The position numbers were made by a program, and so were the translations under genes. Under the pieces are notes generated by a model. That model was not told where the DNA came from, did not search any database, and worked only from the letters and a program-made list of their open reading frames with translations. From positions 1-55,839 of the IMG/VR virus record IMGVR_UViG_3300023084_000023: a DNA stretch of 55,839 nucleotides; one strand, written 5' to 3'. The DNA comes from a virus. Position 1 is the stretch's first letter; every line of letters begins with the position of its first letter. Below are positions 1 through 10,198 of the stretch, in pieces.

Positions 1-1032
1 TTCAGAAGTTTCTAAAACCTCATCTTCTACAAAGGTTTCTTGTTCAGAAGTTTCTGGAGAATCAGTAACCGCCAACAATTCTTGATCTGATATTTCTGGA
101 GAATCAGTGACTGCTAGTAATTCTTGTTCAGAAGTTTCTAAAACCTCATCTTCTACAAAGGTTTCTTGTTCAGAAGTTTCTAAAACCTCATCTTCTACAA
201 AGGTTTCTTGTTCAGAAATCTCTAAAGTTTCTTGAACCAATTCTTGCGTATAATCTTGAGATTCTTGTGTTTCTAAAACACTATCAATCTCCGCATCCTT
301 TGCGGTAATAACCTCTGTAATCTCCGCACTCTCTTGGACTGTTGTTTCTACAATCTCAGTTTCAGAAGTTAAAATTGTATCTCTAAATTCTTCGAATTCT
401 TGGGCAAGTAGAACCTCTAAATCGCCAAGGGCCTCTTGATACACTTCTGAAAAATTTTCTTGAATAAGTGTAGATAGTTCTTCTTTTACACTTTCAAAAT
501 CTACATCACCAGCATTTAATTGGTTTATAATACTTTGAAATATAGTTACATCAGAATCAGTTGATGTAGGAGATGTCGTATCAATCTTTTCAAGGTCATC
601 ATTAGTTGAGGAGGTTGATCTATCTGCATCAAAATTCGCAACCTCTGGATCATTTAATTCGACAATATAATCTATTGTTGTGCCATCTGCAACAACACTA
701 TATGTATTGGATTGATTTAGAGTTGGGTTTTCTAATGATAGTTGTACTACATCATTATTAGATATTGTTGCGCTTGTGCCTTGACTAGCTCCATTAACAA
801 GAATATCTCCAACAGAAAATGATAGTGTTATGGAAGATGCAAGACCAGAAACAAATACTATATTTGATAATACGGTAATATCCCAAGAGGCGGCCGCCGC
901 ATCGTAAGTATATGTAAGTCCATTTTGCTCAACAACTTGGCCATCAGATGGGGCATCAATTCCAACTGGAGAATCAATTCCAACTTTGACTTTTACTACA
1001 TCGTTAAATAAAAATATATTTTCTACTGACAT
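1..1032 (-). CDS. Large repeat-containing virion/fibre-type protein, 3' end outside the window
   Basis: The reading frame starts with ATG at 1032-1030 (MSVENIFLFNDVV) and stays open to position 1, giving 344 visible residues with no stop, so the C-terminus lies beyond the left edge. The N-terminal part has a short YTYDAAAASWDI stretch of the kind seen in marine phage fibre proteins, followed by beta-strand-rich sequence to about residue 150. From about residue 170 the protein becomes acidic and helical, with many Glu/Gln and few aromatic residues, and the last 70 visible residues are a 14-residue tandem repeat. I see no catalytic motif. It sits downstream of three fibre-like genes and behind its own late-promoter candidate, so a virion or tail-fibre accessory role is an inference. 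The acidic repeat could form a coiled coil or a flexible stalk. Confidence 0.75.
   Translation of the reverse strand, partial: MSVENIFLFNDVVKVKVGIDSPVGIDAPSDGQVVEQNGLTYTYDAAAASWDITVLSNIVFVSGLASSITLSFSVGDILVNGASQGTSATISNNDVVQLSLENPTLNQSNTYSVVADGTTIDYIVELNDPEVANFDADRSTSSTNDDLEKIDTTSPTSTDSDVTIFQSIINQLNAGDVDFESVKEELSTLIQENFSEVYQEALGDLEVLLAQEFEEFRDTILTSETEIVETTVQESAEITEVITAKDAEIDSVLETQESQDYTQELVQETLEISEQETFVEDEVLETSEQETFVEDEVLETSEQELLAVTDSPEISDQELLAVTDSPETSEQETFVEDEVLETSE
9..218 (-). repeat. Five tandem 42-bp coding repeats, two unit types
   Basis: Five directly adjacent 42-bp units start at 9, 51, 93, 135 and 177. Reading along the plus strand the order is A-B-B-A-A. On the coding (minus) strand, unit A encodes a 14-residue acidic block built on ETFVEDEVLE plus TSEQ. 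Unit B encodes one built on ELLAVTDSPE. The three A copies are almost identical, so the array expanded recently. Fourteen residues equals two heptads, which fits a helical rod. The array may continue past the left edge. Confidence 0.9.
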
Positions 1033-1045
1033 TTTTCTTTGGTAT

Positions 1046-1074
1046 AAAAAAAGGGGAGACTTTATGTCTCCCCT
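1046..1074 (-). terminator. Rho-independent terminator after the 1107-5816 gene
   Basis: A perfect 9-bp GC-rich stem (1052-1060 with 1066-1074) closes a 5-nt loop. On the minus strand it is followed by seven T (1052-1046). It lies just past the stop codon of the 1569-aa gene, so it should end that transcript. Confidence 0.9.
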
Positions 1075-1075
1075 A

Positions 1076-1083
1076 TATTTATG
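1076..1083 (-). promoter_or_regulatory. Candidate T4-type late promoter (CATAAATA)
   Basis: The minus strand reads CATAAATA at 1083-1076, one base from the TATAAATA late consensus and 43 nt upstream of the ATG at 1032. Initiation would fall inside the terminator hairpin at 1052-1074, so promoter and terminator overlap. No -35 element is expected for gp55-type late promoters. Confidence 0.5.
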
Positions 1084-1106
1084 ATAATTTTATCAATGTT
1101 TATAAA

Positions 1107-4100
1107 TTATGCACCAAAGTTTACATAATTCCCATTCCAAGAGGAACCAACATTCTTAGTGAATGTGAGCGATCCTGCAGCGAGTGTTCCTGCGGAAGAA
1201 CCACTACTTCTGACAGTAATAGAACCAGCAGTAGAAGAAACTTCAGTCACTGTAAGAGTAACTGTAGAAGTATCTACCAAAGTCGCCGTTGCAGTAGCAC
1301 CTACTAAAATATCAGCAGAGATACTATCAACAGCAACACCAGTGATTGTAGTTGTACCAACATTGATTGTGACATCATCCGTAGTTACCAAATCACCTGA
1401 GCGATCACCATCATCGAATGTATAGTCTACTCCTCCAAGAGTTTCAATAGCACCATTAGTGGCACCTGTTGGGAAGTTATCCGAAATTCCTCTTACATCT
1501 CTTGGTGTGTAGTCACTATATGATGGTCTGATTGGACCACCTCTTGTCAAGAGGAAGATTCTCATACCGTTACCAAATGGTTTAGTAGACATCATACCCA
1601 CATAAGTTCTGTGTGTTGAGTTTTCTGTTGTGTCAAATGCATCAGTTGTTCCATCTGATTGTTTCACATTGTGCCAGAAATACTCTCTTCTGAAGTTGAG
1701 TGGGTCAGCATTAGAAGATGTAGATGCAGTACCACCCTGTGGACTTAATGTACTAACATGTTGTCCGTCAAGGTCATACTTAGTTGCAGATGTCTTAATG
1801 ATACCACCCTGAGTAGAACTATCCGCACCAGCAATACAGATCAAGTCTGCTTCTGCGTCACTATAGATAAATCTTTGTGATGCAAGTGGTGTTGGGAAGT
1901 TAAAGATAACAGTTTTATCCTGTGTAATCGATAACTGTTCAACAGGGTTAATACATGCAGGACTGTCAACCTGTGGTGTAACAGCGGATACATGATAATC
2001 CCATGGTTTGAACACATCGTTTTCACGAACAATAAATCTGTAGATACCTTTTGCAACTTTGTGAATATCGTTCCAGATTGCAGGAATATCTCTGTCTTCT
2101 GGAAGTCTAATCAAGTAAGTTGATCTACCAGTATCTCTTTCTTCTACGTCATTATAGTTTTCATATGAAATCTTAACAACTGTGGCAAACTCTAGAGGTT
2201 CATTAAACTTAACTTTATCTGTTGTCAATGAATATGCATACATTGGTTTTTGAACACCAAAGTATTCTGTAGAACCACCAGTCGTACCAAATTCAATATT
2301 ACCATTCGCATCGAATTGATAATTTTGTCCTTGAACCGCAGCATCTGCCTCTTGTCCATCAACAAATACTTTAAGTCTGTTAACTTCAAAGAGTGGGTTA
2401 GATGCAGTACCGTATCTACCAAAGAAGTTGGTATACTCGTTATTAAATCCAGCACCTTCCCATGCATACTCGTAGATGAATTGGTCATCTTCTGGCATAG
2501 TATCAATGACAGAAAGAACTCTAAATCCAAATCCTGCAGTTTGTGCAGTTGCGGTTGTAAGTTCATCTCCAACCTTTACATCACCAGTAGAACCAGTTCC
2601 ATCTAGTACAATAAAGTCTTGTCCAATACCACCAGTTGCACCAGTTTGGATTGCAGTACCTGCAGCATCAAGTGCAAGTTTGTGTCCAACTGCGTTTCCA
2701 CCAAATGAAGAACCACTAACAGGAACTAGTGTTAAGTCTGAAATACCACCCACTGCACCAGCAAACTGTCCTGCAGTTCCAAGAAGAGGATTCGAACCAG
2801 TACCAGTTGTTGCACCAATATCTAGGTTGTCGATGAAAAGAACCCTGCGTCTTCTCTTTGCAACAAGTTGTTTTGCAGCAACAGATGTTGGCGTAAAGAT
2901 TGCAACCGTTGAACTGATTGGAAGTTCTCTTGCCTGTCCGTTTGCATCAGTCGCAGGCGCAACTTCAGTTTTACTTACAAACTGGAAGTCATCATTGTAG
3001 TCCAAGAAGGTGTCAACACCATCAGAACTTCTGTGACGAACTCTGTATGTACGCAAACCTAACTGAGCAGGGCCTTGCATTTGTGTTCTTGCAACGGAAT
3101 AGTTTTTCAAACCTTCACCAGTTGCATCATTAATTAATGTCCAAGAAGACGGAGCACCATTAGTATCTGCGACATCATATCTTGAACCTGCACCAGTACC
3201 ATTTTCAAAACCAGTAATATAGTCACCTACTGGAACGAACGAACTACCATATGCAGAACCAAAGTTTAATGCAAATGCATCTCTGTCTGTGGAAGTAATA
3301 TTACTTAGGACAACTGCAAGTTCTGCAGTACCCAATCCACGGTCGGTAGGGCCCGCTTGGAAGTTTGCGGCATTAATCTCTGGGAATTTATAGTAGTCGT
3401 TAACAACTGTAAATCCAGTTGCGGAATCTGTTCCTAACGCACCATGATCGGCAAGTGGAACGTTTGCAGTAGAAGAAGTGTTCAGATATGAAAGTCCTCT
3501 ACCGTATGCTTCTGGGATCAATGCAACAGGTCTTGAGTCAGTAGGAATTGTTACATTCACTGGAAGTCCCGGCTTCAGTTTTCTACCGTTTACATCAAAG
3601 ATTTCCAATTCATCCAATGACTTAGATGTGACTGTTGTTGCACCAGTAGTTGTATCCAACTCTTCACTAACCTCTGCAAAGAAACCGATATTAAAATCTG
3701 ATGTTTCTTCTGGTCTAGAAGATGGAGAATACAAGCAGTGAACTGGAGACTTACCATCTTCGAATTCAATTTTACCAGAAATGTTATTAACGTGTCTTTG
3801 AACAACAAACCACGCATAATCGTCATCTTGGTCAACAGAGGCTTGGTCGAATACGAAAAGTCCAGTACCGTGGTCTGTACAAGTCAGACGGAATGCGATT
3901 GGATATGTTGGTTCTGTATCATCTGTAGTTTTACCTTGTCTACGGAAGAATCCAGATTTCGCCTTGTTACTATCGTTTGAGAAGTTATAGTAAATTTCAC
4001 TAAGTTCTCCAGGCTGTCTGTAAACTGCCTGTTTGATACCGTCACGACCTTGTCCTTTTGAAAGGTCTCCGTTATCTTTAATTTGCAATGCAGTAGCAAC

Positions 4101-5816
4101 ATTTACATAAAGATACTCATCTCTAGTGTCATAGAAGAAACGCATTCTCCACTTCTGTGGTTTACGAGCATCTTTAACTGGCTGAGTCAATGAAACTGAA
4201 GTTGGAATCGCATCTGTAGCACTATTAATTTCTTTCTTGGATGAAAGTAAGTCTGTACCTTTTTCCGATTCAACAACAAACATATCACCAATTCTTTTAA
4301 TCGATGACATCACATTTCTGTGGTTCTGTTGTCCGTTATTTCCAACAGGAATTGCTGTATTACTATCAGAGTCTACAAAAGGATATATAATATTGTATGG
4401 TTGTGCTTCGAAATCGGATACAGGAATTGCGAGTCTCCACTTTCCAGTCGCATACGCTTTATCCCCTGCAACCATACCAGTAATTGGTTCACCGTCTGTT
4501 GCATCTTCATATGAAAATGGATTACTTTCTTCATTGTTTGTACTTGTCATTTCAAGAGTTGTAACATATGGATTTAATGTATGTCCATCACCTGTAACTC
4601 TAAGAATTGCAGTACCAGAACCGTTTACTTCGATAATTCTTTTTCCATCATCCGCAGCGGTAAACCCGTCTTGGTCAGTAACACCAAACTTTATTCCAGC
4701 ATCGTCATAAAGTTCAACTATTGCACCATCAACCGCACCGCCCTTAATTACAAGGGATGCAGATCTTTGAGGAACACTAGAAAACGCAGAACTATAGTAG
4801 TTACCATATGGGTGCAAACATAAATCTTTTGCAAGAGTTCTTAAGAAACCGTCACTTGCAGAAGGATCTTTGTCAGTATCGATGAAGTATTCTAAAAGAA
4901 CTGTATCACCAACTTGGAAAGACTCACTTCTCCATGTTACTGTCCCATAATCAAATGCAAGTTGGGTTGATGTTGTCACTGCTTCTACAGTGATTACCAA
5001 ATCACTTCCACCATCGTTTCCAAGTTCTGCATTTGGAATAGTAATAGTATCACCATTTGAATAAGTTTCACCAAACTCCAAAGGAACAACTTTTGTTACT
5101 GTACCACCAGCGTCAACATATACTTGGAACTTTGCACCAGTACCAGCAACAGAATCTGTAGTTGTTGTGGCAACATAATAGACGCCTGGTCTATGTCCTG
5201 TTTGCCCACTGGTAATGTTTACAGAAGTAAGTGCGCCGATACCTTCAAAGAACGAAACGTAGAATTGTCCTTCATCTGGACTTTCATCAATTTTTGCACT
5301 TAAGGATTGAGAAGCGGCTGCATCATAATTGTTACCAGAAGAAATAATATCAACTGAAACAATTCTTCCAGAATTATCAGAAGTTGCAGTTACAACTGCA
5401 GGAGTTAATGTTCCACTTGTTGGTTCACCACCTCTAATATTTACATTAAAAGTTGTATTTGGTGCATAACCAAAACCACCATCAAGAACGTTGATAGATT
5501 GAATTGCACCATTTGCATCTAATTGAATTGAACCAAGAACAGAAGGAAGATTTCCGTTTCTATATGTTTGTTTTAATGGGCGTGTAACAGTTGTAACAGT
5601 ACCACCAACAAATACTCTTCTCTGTGAAGAGAGTGCATATGGTGCGATTCTGTCAAATTCGTGTTGGGCCGGTTTTGAAAGCCTTGTATATGTCTGATTG
5701 AAACTATTCAAAAATTCGAACTTCTGTGCGTATTTCTGCTGTTGCATAGATACCATTTCGTTTCTTTGAATAGAAAATCCACCAGAAAGGAACTCTGTCG
5801 ATAATGCAGTAGTCAT
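1107..5816 (-). CDS. Large virion/fibre protein, paralogue 1 of 3 (1569 aa)
   Basis: This is a 1569-aa protein starting at ATG 5816, 32 nt downstream of a TATAAATA box. The N-terminus carries the short GFSIQRN motif shared with the next two genes. The centre holds a conserved block (KWRMRF, YVNVATALQIKD, QGRDGIKQAVYRQPGEL, then SVDQDDDYAWFVVQRHV and SPVHCLYSP). The C-terminal third holds a second shared block (YRFIVRENDVFKPWDYHVSA, INPVEQLSITQDKTVIFNFP, PFGNGMRIFLL). The same two blocks occur in the same order in the proteins at 5911 and 10199, so the three arose by duplication. This copy has extra Gly/Thr/Ser-rich beta segments at about residues 80-300 and 840-1250 and a further tail after about 1480. 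A tail-fibre or host-contact role is inferred from size, composition and late expression; no enzymatic motif is visible. Confidence 0.8.
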   Translation of the reverse strand: MTTALSTEFLSGGFSIQRNEMVSMQQQKYAQKFEFLNSFNQTYTRLSKPAQHEFDRIAPYALSSQRRVFVGGTVTTVTRPLKQTYRNGNLPSVLGSIQLDANGAIQSINVLDGGFGYAPNTTFNVNIRGGEPTSGTLTPAVVTATSDNSGRIVSVDIISSGNNYDAAASQSLSAKIDESPDEGQFYVSFFEGIGALTSVNITSGQTGHRPGVYYVATTTTDSVAGTGAKFQVYVDAGGTVTKVVPLEFGETYSNGDTITIPNAELGNDGGSDLVITVEAVTTSTQLAFDYGTVTWRSESFQVGDTVLLEYFIDTDKDPSASDGFLRTLAKDLCLHPYGNYYSSAFSSVPQRSASLVIKGGAVDGAIVELYDDAGIKFGVTDQDGFTAADDGKRIIEVNGSGTAILRVTGDGHTLNPYVTTLEMTSTNNEESNPFSYEDATDGEPITGMVAGDKAYATGKWRLAIPVSDFEAQPYNIIYPFVDSDSNTAIPVGNNGQQNHRNVMSSIKRIGDMFVVESEKGTDLLSSKKEINSATDAIPTSVSLTQPVKDARKPQKWRMRFFYDTRDEYLYVNVATALQIKDNGDLSKGQGRDGIKQAVYRQPGELSEIYYNFSNDSNKAKSGFFRRQGKTTDDTEPTYPIAFRLTCTDHGTGLFVFDQASVDQDDDYAWFVVQRHVNNISGKIEFEDGKSPVHCLYSPSSRPEETSDFNIGFFAEVSEELDTTTGATTVTSKSLDELEIFDVNGRKLKPGLPVNVTIPTDSRPVALIPEAYGRGLSYLNTSSTANVPLADHGALGTDSATGFTVVNDYYKFPEINAANFQAGPTDRGLGTAELAVVLSNITSTDRDAFALNFGSAYGSSFVPVGDYITGFENGTGAGSRYDVADTNGAPSSWTLINDATGEGLKNYSVARTQMQGPAQLGLRTYRVRHRSSDGVDTFLDYNDDFQFVSKTEVAPATDANGQARELPISSTVAIFTPTSVAAKQLVAKRRRRVLFIDNLDIGATTGTGSNPLLGTAGQFAGAVGGISDLTLVPVSGSSFGGNAVGHKLALDAAGTAIQTGATGGIGQDFIVLDGTGSTGDVKVGDELTTATAQTAGFGFRVLSVIDTMPEDDQFIYEYAWEGAGFNNEYTNFFGRYGTASNPLFEVNRLKVFVDGQEADAAVQGQNYQFDANGNIEFGTTGGSTEYFGVQKPMYAYSLTTDKVKFNEPLEFATVVKISYENYNDVEERDTGRSTYLIRLPEDRDIPAIWNDIHKVAKGIYRFIVRENDVFKPWDYHVSAVTPQVDSPACINPVEQLSITQDKTVIFNFPTPLASQRFIYSDAEADLICIAGADSSTQGGIIKTSATKYDLDGQHVSTLSPQGGTASTSSNADPLNFRREYFWHNVKQSDGTTDAFDTTENSTHRTYVGMMSTKPFGNGMRIFLLTRGGPIRPSYSDYTPRDVRGISDNFPTGATNGAIETLGGVDYTFDDGDRSGDLVTTDDVTINVGTTTITGVAVDSISADILVGATATATLVDTSTVTLTVTEVSSTAGSITVRSSGSSAGTLAAGSLTFTKNVGSSWNGNYVNFGA

Positions 5817-5847
5817 CTAATAATTCTCCTTTGAATGTTTTTTCTTA

Positions 5848-5881
5848 TATTTATAACTTTAAAGTGTTTCAAGTATTTATA
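5848..5881 (-). promoter_or_regulatory. Two tandem late promoters (TATAAATA twice)
   Basis: Two exact TATAAATA boxes are read on the minus strand, at 5855-5848 and 5881-5874. They are 26 bp apart and lie 32 and 58 nt upstream of the ATG at 5816. Both fit the T4 late consensus read by a gp55-type sigma factor. The doubling suggests strong late expression of the 1569-aa protein. Confidence 0.8.
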
Positions 5882-5910
5882 CCCAGTTTATGTAATTATT
5901 TTATTTTATT

Positions 5911-8900
5911 TTAACTTCCTAGTGTCGACCCAGGCGCTGTTCCAGGCGTTACATCACTGTATCTAATACTAGAACCAGTAACTTGCATAAACACTCTCAT
6001 ACCATTTCCATTCGGTAATGTTGCAGACATTCCTTCATACTTTCTGGCATTTTTTCTCCAAATATACTTAACCCCATCGGGGCCTTCATGTCCTGCATAT
6101 CTTGTAACTTCATTAGGAGAAGTTAAAGAAATTGAGGCAGGAACAAAAGAACCACCTCTAAATTCTTCGTTTACTCCATCCGAATCATCATATTTGTTTA
6201 TTTCTACATGTCCTGACTGAGTTGAGAAATCTGCAGAAGAAATACAAATAATATCAAGTTCACTTTGTGGATAATAGAATCTTTGAGTTGTTATCTGAGT
6301 TGGGAACGAGAAAACAAAATTTCTATCTTGTGTGATAGAAAGTTGTTCCATCGGATTGATAACAGCATGAGAATCAATTTCGTGCATTGTTGCAGAAACG
6401 TGGAAATCCCATGGTTTTAATACATCTTGTTCTCTAACAACAAATCTATTGATTGTTTTTACTTCATTCATGTTTCTTTCTGGGAAATCTCTATCCTCTG
6501 GAATAGTTATGATGTATGCACCCTGAGCAGGATTTGAAGTAACATAGTTAATAATAGAAATTGTCAATTCCGAACCCGCCCTTGGAGCAACTTTGAAATA
6601 AAATGTATGATTGAAGAAATCGTACATATATTCATTTCTCAAAGTATTTGGTGAGGAGAATACAGGATCACCTGGCAACTTATTTTGCAATAGATAATTG
6701 CCAGTTGTCGTAACTGCTTGTGTATTAGTCACACTAAAAGTTGGCGATGATGGATTTGCTGCATGTTGCGAGAAAAAGTTTCTTCCAGTTGAACTATTTG
6801 AAGTTCCCGAATCAATTGTATATGGAGTTGTAAGCGAAACCTGACTATTATTCCACTCAACAGAGTTACCATCTACAGATGGGAATTTAAAGTCTGCACC
6901 AAGCGTGTCAACCCCTGCAGCGTCTAGAGATTCAATAAATCTTTGAACTGTACTTGGATCTCCATTGTTAACCCAATCTTCATAAGTTAAAATATATGCA
7001 TTACTATCTCTAATTACCTCAACATCATCCAATGCAACAACCAAAGATTCAAAAACTTTTTCCATATTCCCGACAGGAGAGCCAAATAGAATATCAAGTA
7101 ATGCAGAATCCGCTTCTTTATAATCAACCAAACCAACAGATTCTGTTGCAGCAGGAACACCTGTTCCACTTTGAGATGCATCTCTAAATGTAGACATTCT
7201 TTCAATAATGTTTTGTGGAAACGCAATATTTTCGGAGAATGAAATTCCTGCAGTGTTTCCAAGAACATAATTAGCTGAAATAGGAGTAGTTGCAGTTAAC
7301 AAAGAACCACTTCTGTCATAATGTTCTAATACTGTAGTTGCAGTTGTTGGAGTTCCCGATGTAACTTGTTCAAGTGCGGCGGGAGAAACAGATGCCCCAG
7401 CAGTAAGTGCCACATCTTTTCTTCTTGGTAATGAGTTAAAACCTTGAATTTGAAGGTCAAATACTGGGTCAAGTATCTGTTCTGCCCATGTTGAACCAGA
7501 AAGTCCATCGGTTGGTACAATAATCCACTGTGGTGTCCCTGATGGATTTGCTGTAAAGTCTACCATAACATCACCAGAACTAGATGTTCCTTCTTCAATA
7601 GTTCCCTGTGCAGGGACAATTGGAGGGCCGGCCGCATATGTCTGTGTTGTTCCAACAATATTTGCAGCAGACCAACCACTAACAAGTAGTTCTCCGTTTG
7701 TTTTGTTAAATGAAACAATACGTCCACCACCTGTTTGTGCATCAGATTCCAGAATATATTTACCAGGCGTCAAAGTTTCCCCTGCGATTGCGCCAGGCGA
7801 GTTTGTAACATCCACTTGCAGTCTGTATAGTGTTTGTCCCCAAAGATTTTGATTTTCTGCCATCGCATTACTAGAAAAACCTCTAGTTAAATCTACTCTT
7901 ACATCAGTGTGATATAATTGACCAAGTGAGTTTTGTGTATTACCACCAGTTGCGTATCCAAGTGCAGTAAAGTCAATAGCATTGACAATGCCATTGAATA
8001 GTCCACCATCTCTGTTAACATAGATAGTTGGTGCTTCTGATCTGAAAACTTGTCCAAGTGAGTTTTGAATTGGGCCAGGTTTACTCAAATCATCCAAATC
8101 TTGTGATGCAAAGTATGGTGTTAGACTTGAAACATCTACAGGACGTTTGCATGGTGAATATACACAATGCACTGGAGATTTTTCTGTAAACTCTGGTTGT
8201 CCAGTTGTTTGGTCAACATGTCTCTGTACTACCAACCATGCGTAGTCATCGTCTTGATCTACTGATGCATGGTCAAATAAGAAAAGTCCCAAACCATGGT
8301 TTGTAACTGTAAGTCTATAAGACATTGGATATGTTGTTGAGATTGAGTCTTCAACTTGAGTTTTTCTAAACCACTGTGATTTTGCCTTACTCATTTGTAA
8401 GATTGCACCTCTACCGATCGTTGGAGAGGTATACACATCGCACAATTCACCAGGCTCTCTATAGACAGGATTTTTAATACCGTCACGACCTTGTGGTTGT
8501 GAAATCGTAAAATCATCTTTTAATTGATAAGCAGTTGCAACATTTACTTTTAAGTATTTTTCATCATCATTCCACTCGAATCTCATTCTCCACTTCTGTG
8601 GTTTTCTAACTGCAGAAGGAGAAAGGCTTGATGCAAAACTTAAGTTTGTGTCTGATAATAAATCGACACCTTTATTGGACTCGACTAAGAATCCATTTGT
8701 AATTCTTCTCAATGCATCTTTAACATCTTCTTTATCGTTACTAACTGGAGTAGGATATATCAAATCGAATGGTCTTTGGAAGTTATCATTTTCTTGGAAT
8801 GTAAGCATCCAAGATGTGCCTTCTTCTGTACTTGCCAATTCATCTTTCTGTCCAGACGCAGTAATCGCAGATGTAATATTTGGAGTATTATTTGTTTGAT

Positions 8901-10125
8901 CGTAGAAAATTGCAATGAAACCATTTACTGCAGTACCTGTTGGTTCTCCATCTGATGTTGTTGCTTTTGAATATGCCCAGTAATCAGTATCAACTGCATT
9001 GTTTTTTGGCCATGAATAATCATTTGCACCACCAGATAGTGTCTCTTGCTGTGGGCCAAGTCCGCCAGGCCCCACTAATGCACCATACGGAACATCAATT
9101 GTCTTGCCCCAATGGTAAGATATAGTAAACACGCATTGACTTAGGTCTGCGACCCAAGGCATTACCTCTGTTCTTTTAAATTTAAATAGAGTTGACCTTG
9201 AAACATTATTAGAAGTCGCAATCCAATCTTCAGACGGTAAAACTCTTCCATTCAAAGAAACTCTAAATTCACCAGAGCCAAGATCAGAAATTGTAAGTGG
9301 GAAATCACCAATAATTGATGGCCATGTGCTCGAGTCAGCAGGGTCAATATTTGCAAACGGCGTTGAACCACCCGAACCCAAGTTTAATTCTGTAACTACT
9401 TTATGTTCTCTTACAACTTTCCAAAGTTTACCAGCAACTAATTGGTCTGCTGGCGTACCATCTTCGGAATAATCTCTATTATACTGGACTGGTAATACTT
9501 GTTGATACGCAGTAAGATTTCCAGTTCCTGCGTCAATTTCATTAAGAATTTCACTTGTTGTAAAATCACTGGTAATTTCATTGCCAGGAGTACCATCTGC
9601 ATCAGTATCAAAAGTTACATCTCTACTTAAATTTAAATTAAATACTTCTGGGAATTCAAATGGATGAACTGTTAAATCGTGTGCCAGTTGGAATAAAAGT
9701 CCACCATCATTTCCTGTGAAATGTGTAACATGTTCGATATACTTGATTTCAATTACTTCTCCAGAAATAGGACTAACGTTGTCGGCAAAAATAATTGCGC
9801 CGAACTCTCCTAATGCAGAATCATATTTAATTGAACCTTGTCCTGCAGAAGTACTACCTTCCACATAAACTTTATCTCTATATAATTCTGCATCAGTTGC
9901 AGTTACTCCAGACACCAAGGAGTTATTACCAAAACGTCTGTTAAGGTAAAAACGTGTTTCTCCAATTCTGATGTCCCACTCCCAATCCTTATCAGAAATA
10001 TCAACTTTTGATCTTAAAAAATAAGTATTAGACCCACTCAGTGCGTTGTGTGATTCAACTTGACTGCGGTGAGGGACATCGATAATGTCATTTCTTTGTA
10101 TGCTATATCCACTGGCAATAGACAT
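5911..10125 (-). CDS. Large virion/fibre protein, paralogue 2 of 3 (1404 aa)
   Basis: This is a 1404-aa protein whose ATG at 10125 follows a clear AGGAG ribosome site and a TATAAATA box. It opens with SGYSIQRNDIIDVPHRSQ, matching the N-terminal motif of its two neighbours. The central block (KWRMRFEW, VNVATAYQLKDD, QGRDGIKNPVYREPGEL, SVDQDDDYAWLVVQRHV, KSPVHCVYSPCKRP) is very close to that of the 1107-5816 protein. The C-terminal block (NRFVVREQDVLKPWDFHVSA, INPMEQLSITQDRNFVFSFP, LPNGNGMRVFMQV) is also shared. Between the blocks lies a variable Gly/Ser/Thr-rich region of about 450 residues with no match to the neighbours that I can see. Shared ends with a different middle suggest a conserved scaffold carrying a variable exposed part. 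Virion location is inferred from the late promoter and context. Confidence 0.8.
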   Translation of the reverse strand: MSIASGYSIQRNDIIDVPHRSQVESHNALSGSNTYFLRSKVDISDKDWEWDIRIGETRFYLNRRFGNNSLVSGVTATDAELYRDKVYVEGSTSAGQGSIKYDSALGEFGAIIFADNVSPISGEVIEIKYIEHVTHFTGNDGGLLFQLAHDLTVHPFEFPEVFNLNLSRDVTFDTDADGTPGNEITSDFTTSEILNEIDAGTGNLTAYQQVLPVQYNRDYSEDGTPADQLVAGKLWKVVREHKVVTELNLGSGGSTPFANIDPADSSTWPSIIGDFPLTISDLGSGEFRVSLNGRVLPSEDWIATSNNVSRSTLFKFKRTEVMPWVADLSQCVFTISYHWGKTIDVPYGALVGPGGLGPQQETLSGGANDYSWPKNNAVDTDYWAYSKATTSDGEPTGTAVNGFIAIFYDQTNNTPNITSAITASGQKDELASTEEGTSWMLTFQENDNFQRPFDLIYPTPVSNDKEDVKDALRRITNGFLVESNKGVDLLSDTNLSFASSLSPSAVRKPQKWRMRFEWNDDEKYLKVNVATAYQLKDDFTISQPQGRDGIKNPVYREPGELCDVYTSPTIGRGAILQMSKAKSQWFRKTQVEDSISTTYPMSYRLTVTNHGLGLFLFDHASVDQDDDYAWLVVQRHVDQTTGQPEFTEKSPVHCVYSPCKRPVDVSSLTPYFASQDLDDLSKPGPIQNSLGQVFRSEAPTIYVNRDGGLFNGIVNAIDFTALGYATGGNTQNSLGQLYHTDVRVDLTRGFSSNAMAENQNLWGQTLYRLQVDVTNSPGAIAGETLTPGKYILESDAQTGGGRIVSFNKTNGELLVSGWSAANIVGTTQTYAAGPPIVPAQGTIEEGTSSSGDVMVDFTANPSGTPQWIIVPTDGLSGSTWAEQILDPVFDLQIQGFNSLPRRKDVALTAGASVSPAALEQVTSGTPTTATTVLEHYDRSGSLLTATTPISANYVLGNTAGISFSENIAFPQNIIERMSTFRDASQSGTGVPAATESVGLVDYKEADSALLDILFGSPVGNMEKVFESLVVALDDVEVIRDSNAYILTYEDWVNNGDPSTVQRFIESLDAAGVDTLGADFKFPSVDGNSVEWNNSQVSLTTPYTIDSGTSNSSTGRNFFSQHAANPSSPTFSVTNTQAVTTTGNYLLQNKLPGDPVFSSPNTLRNEYMYDFFNHTFYFKVAPRAGSELTISIINYVTSNPAQGAYIITIPEDRDFPERNMNEVKTINRFVVREQDVLKPWDFHVSATMHEIDSHAVINPMEQLSITQDRNFVFSFPTQITTQRFYYPQSELDIICISSADFSTQSGHVEINKYDDSDGVNEEFRGGSFVPASISLTSPNEVTRYAGHEGPDGVKYIWRKNARKYEGMSATLPNGNGMRVFMQVTGSSIRYSDVTPGTAPGSTLGS

Positions 10126-10151
10126 TCATATCTCCTTTGTATTTTTCTTTA

Positions 10152-10159
10152 TATTTATA
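10152..10159 (-). promoter_or_regulatory. Late promoter (TATAAATA)
   Basis: An exact TATAAATA box is read on the minus strand at 10159-10152, 26 nt upstream of the ATG at 10125. It lies in the 73-bp gap after the 10199-12250 gene and would drive the 1404-aa protein. Confidence 0.8.
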
Positions 10160-10198
10160 AAAATTTTTTTGTTGTTTTAGTAAATTCTCAAACTATCT

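Noticed and set aside
1-220. CRISPR-like array
   Set aside because: The repeats are contiguous, in frame and translated, with no unique spacers.
2476-3000. Antisense frame inside the 1569-aa fibre gene (174 aa)
   Set aside because: Composition mirrors the Gly/Thr-rich coding strand; no ribosome site and low-complexity Ser/Pro content.
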